DNA of 64,000 nt. Origin: Saccoglossus kowalevskii. Its lineage: Eukaryota; Hemichordata; Enteropneusta; Harrimaniidae. A model generated the notes under the pieces. The model did not search any database, was not told the DNA's origin, and saw only the letters and a list, made by a program, of their open reading frames with translations. Positions 12,701 through 23,955 of this stretch are shown piece after piece (the first letter of the stretch is position 1; the number at the start of each line of letters is the position of its first letter). Made by a program: the position numbers and the translations under genes. Location: positions 1 through 64,000 of the forward strand of contig NW_003146026.1 in NCBI RefSeq assembly GCF_000003605.2, read 5' to 3'.

Positions 12701-13350
12701 ACATCTAGTGGCTCAGACACACATCTAGTAGCTCAGACACACATCTATTGGCTCAGACACACATCTAGTGGCTCAGACACACATCTAGTAGCTCAGACAC
12801 ACATCTAGTTGCGCAGACACACATCTAGTAGCTCAGACACCCATCTAGTGGCTCAGACACACATCTAGTGGCTCAGACACACATCTAGTAGCTCAGACAC
12901 ACATCTAGTGGCTCAGACACACATCTAGTAGCTCAGACACACATCTATTGACTCAGACACACATCTATTGACTCAGACACACATCTATTGGCGCAGACAC
13001 ACATCTAGTGGCTCAGACACACATCTAGTGGCTCAGACACACATCTAGTAGCTTAGACACTCATCTATTGACTCAGACACACATCTATTGACTCAGACAC
13101 AACTCTATTGGCGCAGACACACATCTAGTGGCTCAGACACACATCTTGTGGCTCAGACATACATCTAGTGGCTCAGACATACATCTAGTGGCTCAGACAC
13201 GCATCTAGTGGCTCAGACACACATCTAATGGCTCAGACACACATCTAGTAGCTCAGACACACACCTAGTGGCACAGACACATATTTTGTGGCTCAGACAC
13301 ACATCTAGTGGTGCAGACACACATCTAGTGGATCAGACACACATCTAGTT
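12701..13350 (+). repeat. Rest of HOR body before punctuation copy 8
   Basis: Monomers CTAGTAGC and CTAGTGG alternate, with single TTGCGCAG (about 12808), then CTATTGAC, GGCGCAG, CACTCATC, CACAACTC and the pre-punctuation series (CATACAT twice, CACGCATCTAGTGG, CTAATGG, CCTAGTGGCAC, CATATTTTGTGG, GTGGTGCAG, GTGGATCAG). The GTGGTGCAG variant is characteristic of type B flanks. Confidence 0.85.
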
Positions 13351-13431
13351 ACCCTGATACCTTCTATTGGTTCATACACTTTGATATTGGCTTTGACAGG
13401 TGCCCTTCTGCTACTCAAAGGTTTTGATGTT
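13351..13431 (+). repeat. Punctuation segment copy 8 (type B)
   Basis: 81 bp after CTAGTT. Private changes ACCCTGATACC and CCTTCTATT. Ends GATGTT. Confidence 0.95.
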
Positions 13432-15303
13432 ACACATCTAGTGGCTCAGACACACATCTATTGGCTCAGACACACATCTAGAGGCTTAGACACACATTTA
13501 TTGGCTCAGACACACATCTAGTGGCTCAGACACACATCTAGTGGCTCAGATACATATATAGTGGCTCAGACACACATCTAGTGGCTCAGACACACATCTA
13601 GTGGCTCAGACACACATCTAATGACTCAGACACACATCTAGTGGCTCAGACACACATCTAGTAGCTCAGACACACATCTAGTAGCTCAGACACCCATCTA
13701 GTGGCTCAGACACACATATAGTGGCTCAGACACACATCTAGTAGCTCAGACACACATCTAGTGGCTCAGACACACATCTAGTAGCTCAGACACACATCTA
13801 TTGACTCAGGCATACATCTAGTGGATCAGACACACATCTAGAGGCTTAGACACACATCTATTGGCTCAGACACACATCTAGTGGCTTAGACACACATCTA
13901 GTAGCTCAGACACACATCTGGTAGCTCAGACACACATCTAGTGGCTCAGACACACATCTATTGACTCAGACACACATCTAGTGGCTCAGACACACATCTA
14001 GTAGCTCAGACACACATCTAGTGGCTTAGACACACATCTAGTGGCTCAGGCACAAATTTAGTGGCTTAGGCACACATCTAATGCCGTAGACACACATCTA
14101 GTGGGTCAGACACATATTTCGTGGCTTAGGCACACATCTAATGCCTTAGACACACATCAAGTAGCTCAGACATACATCTAGTGGCTTTGACACACATCTA
14201 GTAGCTCAGACACACATCTAGTTGCTCAGACACACATCTAGTAGCTCAGACACACATCTAGTAGCTCAGACACACATCTATTGGCTCAGACACACATCTA
14301 GTGGCTCAGACACACATCTAGTAGCTCAGACACACATCTAGTTGCGCAGACACACATCTATTAACTCAGTCACACATCTATTGACTCAAACACACATCTA
14401 TTGGCGCAGACACACATCTAGTGGCTCAGACGCACATCTTGTGCCTCAGAGACACATCTTGTGGCTCAGACACACATCTTGTGGGTCAGACACACATCTT
14501 GTGGCTCAGACACACATTTAGTGGCTCAGACACACATCTAGTGGCTCAGACACACATCTATTGGCTCAGACACACATCTCGTGGCTCAGACACCCATCTA
14601 TTGACTCAGACACACATCTAGTGGCTTAGACACACATCTAGTGGCTCAGACACACACCTAGTAGCCGAGACACATATCTATTGGCTCAGACACACATCTA
14701 TTGGCTCAGACACACATCTATTGGCTGAGACACACATCCAGTGGCACATACACACATCTAGTGGCTCAGACACACATCTACTAGCTTAGACACACATCTA
14801 TTGACTCAGACACACATCTATTGACTCAGACACACATCTATTGGCGCAGACACACATCTATTGGCACAGACACACATCTAGTGGCTCAGACACACATCTA
14901 GTGGCTCAGACACACATCTAGTAGCTTAGACACTCATCTATTGACTCAGACACACATCTATTGACTCAGACACAACTCTATTGGCACAGACACACATCTA
15001 GTGGCTCAGACACACATCTTGTGGCTCAGACACACATCTTGTGGCTCAGACACACATCTTGTTGCTCAGACACACATTTAGTGGCTCAAACACACATCTA
15101 GTGGCTCAGACATATATCTAGTGGCTCAGACATACATCTAGTGGCTCAGACACGCATCTAGTGGCTCAGACACACATCTAATGGCTCAGACACACATCTA
15201 GTAGCTCAGACACACACCTAGTGGCACAGACACACATTTTGAGGCTCAGACACACATCTAGTGGTTCAGACACACATCTAGTGGATCAGACACACATCTA
15301 GTG
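13432..15303 (+). repeat. HOR body between punctuation copies 8 and 9
   Basis: Nearly complete unit. GGCACAAATTTAG with CTAATGCCGTAG and AAATTTC variants near 14047-14150, TTGCGCAG group at 14342-14460, an altered CTATTGG/CTCGTGG/CACCCATC set at 14560-14600 in place of the usual CTCGTGG plus CATACAT pair, CCTAGTAGCCGAG at 14657, CATCCAGTGGCACATAC at 14737, CTACTAGC at 14789, CACAACTC at 14972. A 66-codon open frame at 14421-14621 lies in the run of CTTGTGG and CTATTGG monomers that lack TAG; it is not a credible gene. Confidence 0.87.
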
Positions 15304-15384
15304 ACCCCGATACCCTCTATTGGTTCATACACTTTGATATTGGCTTTGACAGGTGCCCTTCTGCTACTCAAAGATTTTGATGTT
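15304..15384 (+). repeat. Punctuation segment copy 9 (type A, AGATTTTG / ACGCAT subclass)
   Basis: 81 bp. Private pair of changes CAAAGATTTTG and TTACGCAT after the segment, shared with copies 10 and 11 only. These three adjacent copies therefore descend from one local ancestor. Confidence 0.95.
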
Positions 15385-16536
15385 ACGCATCTAGTGGCTC
15401 AGACACACATCTAGTGGCTCAGACACACATCTAGTGACTCTGACACACATCTAGTGGCTCAAACACACATCTAGTGGCTCAGACACACATCTAGTTGCAC
15501 AGACACACATCTAGTGACTCTGACACACATCTAGTGGCTCAGACACACATCTAGTGGCTCAGACACACATCTAGTGGCTCGGACACACATCTAGTGGCTC
15601 AGACAGACATCTAGTGGCTCAGACACACATCTATTGACTCAGACACACATCTAGTGGATCAGACACACATCTAGAGGCTTAGACACACATTTATTGGCTC
15701 AGACACACATCTAGTGGCTCAGACACGCATCTATTGACTCAGACACACATCTAGTGGCTTAGACACACATCTAGTGGCTCAGACACACATCTAGTGACTC
15801 TGACACACATCTAGTGGCTCAGACACACATCTATTGACTGAGACACACATCTGGTAGCTCAGACACCCATCTAGTGGCTCAGACACACATCTAGTGGCTC
15901 AGACACACATCTAGTAGCTCAGGCTCACATCTAGTGGCTCAGACACACATCTAGTAGCTCAAACACACATCTAGTGGCTCAGACACACATCTAGTAGCTC
16001 AGACACACATCTGGTAGCTCAGGCACCCATCTAGTGGCTCAGACACACATCTAATGACTCAGACATACATCTAATGGCTCAGACACACATCTATTGGCAC
16101 AGACACACATCTAGTGGCTCAGACACACATCTAGTGGCTCAGACACACATCTAGTAGCTTAGACACTCATCTATTGACTCAGGCACACATCTATTGACTC
16201 AGACACAACTCTATTGGCGCAGACACACATCTAGTGGCTCAGACACACATCTTGTGGCTCAGACACACATCTTGTGGCTCAGACACACATCTTGTGGCTC
16301 AGACACACATTTAGTGGCTCAAACACACATCTAGTGGCTCAGACATATATCTAGTGGCTCAGACATACATCTAGTGGCTCAGACACGCATCTAGTGGCTC
16401 AGACACACATCTAATGGCTCAGACACACATCTAGTAGCTCAGACACACACCTAGTGGCACAGACACACATTTTGAGGCTCAGACACACATCTAGTGGTTC
16501 AGACACACATCTAGTGGATCAGACACACATCTAGTG

Positions 16537-16617
16537 ACCCCGATACCCTCTATTGGTTCATACTCTTTGATATTGGCTTTGACAGGTGCCCTTCTGCTAC
16601 TCAAAGATTTTGATGTT
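16537..16617 (+). repeat. Punctuation segment copy 10 (type A, AGATTTTG / ACGCAT subclass)
   Basis: 81 bp, same subclass as copy 9, 1,233 bp downstream of it. The array from about 14863 to 15386 (CTATTGGCAC through the segment) recurs at 16096 to 16619 with that same offset. One private change, CATACTCTTTG. Confidence 0.95.
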
Positions 16618-16660
16618 ACGCATCTAGTGGCTCGGACACACATCTAGTGGCTCAGACACA

Positions 16661-17060
16661 CATCTAGTGACTCTGACACACATCTAGTGGCTCAGACACA
16701 CATCTAGTGGCTCAGACACACATCTAGTTGCTCAGACACACATCTAGTGACTCTGACACACATCTAGTGGCTCAGACACACATCTAGTGGCTCAGACACA
16801 CATCTAGTGGCTCGGACACACATCTAGTGGCTCAGACAGACATCTAGTGGCTCAGACACACATCTATTGACTCTGACACACATCTAGTGGCTCAGACACA
16901 CATCTAGTGGCTCAGACACACATCTAGTTGCTCAGACACACATCTAGTGACTCTGACACACATCTAGTGGCTCAGACACACATCTAGTGGCTCAGACACA
17001 CATCTAGTGGCTCGGACACACATCTAGTGGCTCAGACAGACATCTAGTGGCTCAGACACA
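16661..17060 (+). repeat. 200-bp local tandem duplication
   Basis: The ten-monomer series GTGACTCTG, CTAGTGG, CTAGTGG, CTAGTTGC, GTGACTCTG, CTAGTGG, CTAGTGG, CTCGGAC, GACAGAC, CTAGTGG at 16661-16860 is followed by the same series at 16861-17060, whose first monomer is CTATTGACTCTG. A 2-base loss (CAGACACATC) near 17258 follows and shifts the register. Confidence 0.85.
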
Positions 17061-18707
17061 CATCTATTGACTCAGACACACATCTAGTGGATCAGACACA
17101 CATCTAGAGGCTTAGACACACATTTATTGGCTCAGACACACATCTAGTGGCTCAGACACGCATCTATTGACTCAGACACACATCTAGTGGCTTAGACACA
17201 CATCTAGTGGCTCAGACACACATCTAGTGACTCTGACACACATCTAGTGGCTCAGACACATCTATTGACTGAGACACACATCTGGTAGCTCAGACACCCA
17301 TCTAGTGGCTCAGACACACATCTAGTGGCTCAGACACACATCTAGTAGCTCAGACTCACATCTAGTGGCTCAGACACACATCTAGTAGCTCAAACACACA
17401 TCTAGTGGCTCAGACACACATCTAGTAGCTCAGACACACATCTGGTAGCTCAGGCACCCATCTAGTGGCTCAGACACACATCTAATGACTCAGACACACA
17501 TCTAATGGCTCAGACACACATCTAGTAGCTCAGACACACATCTAGTAGCTCAGACACCCATCTAGTGGCTCAGACACACATCTAGTGGCTCAGACACACA
17601 TCTAGTAGCTCAGACACACATCTAGTGGCTCAGACACACATCTAGTAGCTCAGACACACATCTATTGACTCAGACACACATCTAGTGGATCAGACACACA
17701 TCTAGAGGCTTAGACACACATCTAGAGGCTCAGACACACATCTAGTGGCTCAGATACACATCTAGTGGCTCAGACACACATCTAGTGGCTCAGACACACA
17801 TCTAGTGGCTTAGACAAACATCTAGTGGCTCAGGCACAAATTTAGTCGCTTAGGCACACATCTAATGCCTTAGACACACATCTAGTGGCTCAGACACCCA
17901 TCTATTGACTCAGACACACATCTAGTGGCTTAGACACACATCTAGTGGCTCAGACACACACCTAGTAGCCGAGACACATATCTATTGGCTCAGACACACA
18001 TCTATTGGCTCAGACACACATCTATTGGCTGAGACACACATCCAGTGGCACAGACACACATCTAGTGGCTCAGACACATATCTACTAGCTTAGACACACA
18101 TCTATTGGCTCAGACACACATCTATTGGCTGAGACACACATCCAGTGGCTCAGACACACATCTAGTGGCTCAGACACACATCTAGTGGCTCAGACACACA
18201 TCTACTAGCTTAGACACACATCTATTGAATCAGACACACATCTATTGGCGCAGACACACATCTATTGGCGCAGACACACATCTAGTGGCTCAGACACACA
18301 TCTAGTGGCTCAGACACACATCTAGTAGCTTAGACACTCATCTATTGACTCAGACACACATCTATTGACTCAGACACAACTCTATTGGCGCAGACACACA
18401 TCTAGTGGCTCAGACACACATCTTGTGGCTCAGACACACATTTTGTGGCTCAGACACACATCTTGTGGCTCAGACACACATTTAGTGGCTCAAACACACA
18501 TCTAGTGGCTCAGACATATATCTAGTGGCTCAGACATACATCTAGTGGCTCAGACACGCATCTAGTGGCTCAGACACACATCTAATGGCTCAGACACACA
18601 TCTAGTAGCTCAGACACACACCTAGTGGCACAGACACACATTTTGTGGCTCAGACACACATCTAGTGGTTCAGACACACATCTAGTGGATCAGACACACA
18701 TCTAGTG
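17061..18707 (+). repeat. HOR body between the 200-bp duplication and punctuation copy 11
   Basis: Markers CTAGAGGCTTAG (17101), CTGGTAGC (17281, 17441), repeated CTAGTAGC/CTAGTGG alternation (17320-17670), GGCACAAATTTAGTCGC (17834), CCTAGTAGCCGAG (17950), two successive CTATTGGCTGAG with CATCCAGTGG (18021 and 18121, so that group is locally doubled), CTACTAGC twice, CACAACTC (18376) and the pre-punctuation series. Confidence 0.86.
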
Positions 18708-18788
18708 ACCCCGATACCCTCTATTGGTTCATACACTTTGATATTGGCTTTGACAGGTGCCCTTCTGCTACTCAAAGATTTTGATGTT
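18708..18788 (+). repeat. Punctuation segment copy 11 (type A, AGATTTTG / ACGCAT subclass)
   Basis: 81 bp, same private changes as copies 9 and 10. Lies 2,171 bp after copy 10. Confidence 0.95.
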
Positions 18789-20743
18789 ACGCATCTAGTG
18801 GCTCAGACACACATCTAGTGGCTCAGACACACATCTAGAGGCTTAGACACACATTTATTGGCTCAGACACACATCTAGTGGCTCAGACACACATCTAGTG
18901 GCTCAGATACACATCTAGTGGCTCAGACACACATCTAGTGGCTCAGACACACATCTAGTGGGTCAGACACACATCTAGTGACTCTGACACACATCTAGTG
19001 GCTCAGACACACATCTAGTGGCTCAGACACACATCTAGTGGCTCGGACACACATCTAGTGGCTCAGACAGACATCTAGTGGCTCAGACACACATCTATTG
19101 ACTCAGACACACATCTAGTGGATCAGACACACATCTAGAGGCTTAGACAAACATTTATTGGCTCAGACACACATCTAGTGGCTCAGACACGCATCTATTG
19201 ACTCAGACACACATCTAGTGGCTTAGACATACATCTAGTGGCTCAGACACACATCTAGTGACTCTGACACACATCTAGTGGCTCAGACACACATCTATTG
19301 ACTGAGACACACATCTAGTAGCTCAGACACCCATCTAGTGGCTCAGACACACATCTAGTGGCTCAGACACACATCTAGTAGCTCAGACTCACATCTAGTG
19401 GCTCTATCAGACACACATCTAGTAGCTCAGACACACATCTAGTGGCTCAGACACACATCTAGTAGCTCAGACACACATCTGGTAGCTCAGCACCCATCTA
19501 GTGGCTCAGACACACATCTAATGACTCAGACACACATCTAATGGCTCAGACACACATCTAGTAGCTCAGACACACATCTAGTAGCTCAGACACCCATCTA
19601 GTGGCTCAGACACACATCTAGTGGCTCAGACACACATCTAGTAGCTCAGACACACATCTAGTGGCTCAGACACACATCTAGTAGCTCAGACACACATCTA
19701 TTGACTCAGACACACATCTAGTGGATCAGACACACATCTAGAGGCTGAGACACACATCTATTGGCTCAGACACACATCTAGTGGCTCAGATACACATCTA
19801 GTGGCTCAGACACACATCTAGTGGCTCAGACACACATCTAGTAGCTCAGACACACATCTAGTTGCGCAGACACACATCTATTAACTCAGTCACACATCTA
19901 TTGACTCAAACACACATCTATTGGCGCAGACACACATCTAGTGGCTCAGACGCACATCTTGTGCCTCAGAGACACATCTTGTGGCTCAGACACACATCTT
20001 GTGGGTCAGACACACATCTTGTGGCTCAGACACACATTTAGTGGCTCAGACACACATCTAGTGGCTCAGACACACATCTAGTGGCTCAGACACACATCTC
20101 CTGGCTCAGACATACATCTAGTGGCTCAGACATACATCTAGTGGCTCAGACACGCATCTATTGACTCAGACACACATCTAGTGGCTTAGACACACATCTA
20201 GTGGCTCAGACACACACCTAGTAGCCGAGACACATATCTATTGGCTCAGACACACATCTATTGGCTCAGACACACATCTATTTGCTGAGACACACATCCA
20301 GTGGCACAGACACACATCTAGTGGCTCAGACACACATCTACTAGCTTAGACACACATCTATTGACTCAGACACACATCTATTGACTCAGACACACATCTA
20401 TTGGCGCAGACACACATCTATTGACTCAGACACAACTCTATTGGCGCAGACACACATCTAGTGGCTCAGACACACATCTTGTGGCTCAGACACACATCTT
20501 GTGGCTCAGACACACATTTAGTGGCTCAAACACACATCTAGTGGCTCAGACATACATCTAGTGGCTCAGACATACATCTAGTGGCTCAGACACGCATCTA
20601 GTGGCTCAGACACACATCTAATGGCTCAGACACACATCTAGTAGCTCAGACACACACCTAGTGGCACAGACACACATTTTGTGGCTCAGACACACATCTA
20701 GTGGTTCAGACACACATCTAGTGGATCAGACACACATCTAGTG
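18789..20743 (+). repeat. HOR body between punctuation copies 11 and 12, with two close register breaks
   Basis: Follows the general marker order, including TTGCGCAG (19862), CTTGTGCC (19959), CTCCTGG (20098), CCTAGTAGCCGAG (20217), CATCCAGTGGCAC (20297), CACAACTC (20430). Two indels lie within 100 bp: 4 extra bases at about 19397 (GCTCTATCAG) and one missing base at about 19490 (CAGCACCC). Together they explain the spacing of 2,036 bp. Confidence 0.87.
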
Positions 20744-20824
20744 ACCCCGATACCCTCTATTGGTTCATACACTTTGATATTGGCTTTGACAGGTGCCCTT
20801 CTGCTACTCAAAGGTTTTGATGTT
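20744..20824 (+). repeat. Punctuation segment copy 12 (type A)
   Basis: 81 bp, ACCCCGATACC to GATGTT, both flanks typical. Confidence 0.95.
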
Positions 20825-21435
20825 ACACATCTAGTGGCTCAGACACACATCTAGTGGCTCAGACACACATCTAGTGGCTCAGACACACATCTAGTGACTC
20901 TGACACACATCTAGTGACTCTGACACACATCTTGTGGCTCAGACACACATCTAGTGACTCAGACACACATCTATTGACTCAGACACACATCTATTGGCGC
21001 AGACACACATCTATTGGCGCAGACACACATCTAGTGGCTCAGACACACATCTATGGCTCAGACACACATCTAGTAGCTTAGACACACATCTATTGACTCA
21101 GACACACATCTATTGACTCAGACACAACTCTATTGGCGCAGACACACATCTAGTGGCTCAGACACACATCTTGTGGCTCAGATACACATCTTGTGGCTCA
21201 GACACACATCTTGTGGCTCAGACACACATTTAGTGGCTCAAACACACATCTAGTGGCTCAGACATACATCTAGTGGCTCAGACATACATCTAGTGGCTCA
21301 GACACGCATCTAGTGGCTCAGACACACATCTAATGGCTCAAACACACATCTAGTAGCTCAGACACACACCTAGTGGCACAGACACACATTTTGTGGCTCA
21401 GACACACATCTAGTGGTTCAGACACACATCTAGTG

Positions 21436-21516
21436 ACCCAGATACCCTGTATTGGTTCATACACTTTGATATTGGCTTTGACAGGTGCCCTTCTGCTACT
21501 CAAAGGTTTTGATGTT
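21436..21516 (+). repeat. Punctuation segment copy 13 (type C)
   Basis: 81 bp, ACCCAGATACCCTG to GATGTT, without the GTGGATCAG monomer on the left. It is 692 bp after copy 12; the interval contains a 19-bp monomer (CTATGGCTC, about 21051). Confidence 0.95.
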
Positions 21517-21768
21517 ACACATCTAGTGGCTCAGACACACATCTAATGACTCAGATACACATCTAGTGGCTTAGACACACATCTAGTAGCTCAGACACAC
21601 ATCTAGTAGCTCAGACACGCATCTAGTGGCTCAGACACACATCTAATGGCTCAGACACACATCTAGTAGCTCAGACACACACCTAGTGGCACAGACACAC
21701 ATTTTGTGGCTCAGACACACATCTAGTGGTTCAGACACACATCTAGTGGATCAGACACACATCTAGTG
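21436..21768 (+). repeat. 333-bp minimal HOR unit
   Basis: The shortest punctuation-to-punctuation unit: a type C segment, then monomers CTAATGACTCAGATAC, CTAGTGGCTTAG, CTAGTAGC twice, CACGCATC, CTAATGG, CCTAGTGGCAC, CATTTTGTGG, GTGGTTCAG, GTGGATCAG, then a type A segment. The same 333-bp structure recurs at 46370-46702. The usual right flank (CTAGAGGCTTAG, CATTTATTGG) is absent. Confidence 0.88.
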
Positions 21769-21850
21769 ACCCCGATACCCTCTATTGGGTTCATACACTT
21801 TGATATTGGCTTTGACAGGTGCCCTTCTGCTACTCAAAGGTTTTGATGTT
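21769..21850 (+). repeat. Punctuation segment copy 14 (type A, 82 bp)
   Basis: Has one extra G (ATTGGGTTC), making it 82 bp. Right flank restored. Within the next 200 bp the series CTAGAGGCTTAG, CATTTATTGG, CACAACTAGTGG is doubled (near 21896 and 21996). Confidence 0.94.
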
Positions 21851-22621
21851 ACACATCTAGTGGCTCAGACACACATCTAGTGGCTCAGACACACATCTAG
21901 AGGCTTAGACACACATTTATTGGCTCAGACACACATCTAGTGGCTCAGACACACAACTAGTGGCTCAGACACACATCTAGTGGCTCAGACACACATCTAG
22001 AGGCTTAGACACACATTTATTGGCTCAGACACACATCTAGTGGCTCAGACACACAACTAGTGGCTCAGATACACATCTAGTGGCTCAGACACACATCTAG
22101 TGGCTCAGACACACATCTAGTGGCTCAGACACACATCTAGTGATGCTGACACACATCTATTGACTCAGACACACATCTATTGGCGCAGACACACATCTAT
22201 TGGCGCAGACACACATCTAGTGGCTCAGACACACATCTATGGCTCAGACACACATCTAGTAGCTTAGACACACATCTATTGACTCAGACACACATCTATT
22301 GACTCAGACACAACTCTATTGGCGCAGACACACATCTAGTGGCTCAGACACACATCTTGTGGCTCAGACACACATCTTGTGGCTCAGACACACATCTTGT
22401 GGCCCAGACACACATTTAGTGGCTCAAACACACATCTAGTGGCTCAGACATACATCTAGTGGCTCAGACATACATCTAGTGGCTCAGACACGCATCTAGT
22501 GGCTCAGACACACATCTAATGGCTCAAACACACATCTAGTAGCTCAGACACACTCCTAGTGGCACAGACACACATTTTGTGGCTCAGACACACATCTAGT
22601 GGTTCAGACACACATCTAGTG

Positions 22622-22702
22622 ACCCAGATACCCTGTATTGGTTCATACACATTGATATTGGCTTTGACAGGTGCCCTTCTGCTACTCAAAGGTTTTGATG
22701 TT
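22622..22702 (+). repeat. Punctuation segment copy 15 (type C)
   Basis: 81 bp, ACCCAGATACCCTG to GATGTT, with a private change CATACACATTGA that breaks the first CTTTGA motif. A 19-bp CTATGGCTC monomer lies upstream near 22228. Confidence 0.95.
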
Positions 22703-23874
22703 ACACATCTAGTGGCTCAGACACACATCTAGTGGCTCAGACACACATCTAGAGGCTTAGACACACATTTATTGGCTCAGACACACATCTAGTGGCTCAG
22801 ACACACATCTAGTGGCTCAGATACACATCTAGTGGCTCAGACACACATCTAGTGGCTTAGACACACATCTAGTGGCTCAGACACACATCTAGTGACTCTG
22901 ACACACATCTAGTGGCTCAGACACACATCTAGTGGCTCAGACACACATCTAGTGTCTCGGACACACATCTAGTGGCTCAGACACATATCTAATGACTCAG
23001 ACACACATCTAGTGGCTCAGACACACATCTAGTAGCTCAGACAAACATCTAGTAGCTCAGACACCCATCTAGTGGCTCAGACACACATCTAGTGGCTCAG
23101 ACACACATCTAGTAGCTCAGACACACATCTAGTGGCTCAGACACACATCTAGTAGCTCAGACACACATCTATTGACTCAGACACACATCTAGTGGATCAG
23201 ACACACATCTAGAGGCTTAGACACACATCTATTGGCTCAGACACACATCTAGTGGCTCAGATACACATCTAGTGGCTCAGACAAACATCTAGTGGCTTAG
23301 ACACACATCTAGTGGCTCAGGCACAAATTTAGTGGCTTAGGCACACATCTAATGCCTTAGACACACATCTAGTGGCTCAGGCACAAATTTAGTGACTTAG
23401 GCACACATCTAATGCCTTAGACACACATCTAGTAGCTTAGACATACATCTAGTGGCTTCGACACACATCTAGTAGCTCAGACACACATCTAGTGGCTCAG
23501 ACACACATATAGTAGCTCAGACACACATCTAGTTGCGCAGACACACATCTATTAACTCAGTCACACATCTATTGACTCAAACACACATCTATTGGCGCAG
23601 ACACACATCTAGTGGCTCAGACGCACATCTTGTGGCTCAGAGACACATCTTGTGGCTCAGACACACATCTTGTGGGTCAGACACACATCTTGTGGCTCAG
23701 ACACACATCTAGTGGCTCAGACACACATCTAGTGACGCTGACACACATCTAGTGACTCTGACACACATCTAATGGCTCAAACACACATCTAGTAGCTCAG
23801 ACACACACCTAGTGGCACAGACACACATTTTGTGGCTCAGACACACATCTAGTGGTTCAGACACACATCTAGTG

Positions 23875-23955
23875 ACCCAGATACCCTGTATTGGTTCATA
23901 TACTTTGATATTGGCTTTGACAGGTGCCCTTCTGCTACTCAAAGGTTTTGATGTT
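23875..23955 (+). repeat. Punctuation segment copy 16 (type C)
   Basis: 81 bp, ACCCAGATACC to GATGTT, private change CATATACTTTG. Partner of copy 5: both are followed by CTAGATGCTTAG. Confidence 0.95.
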
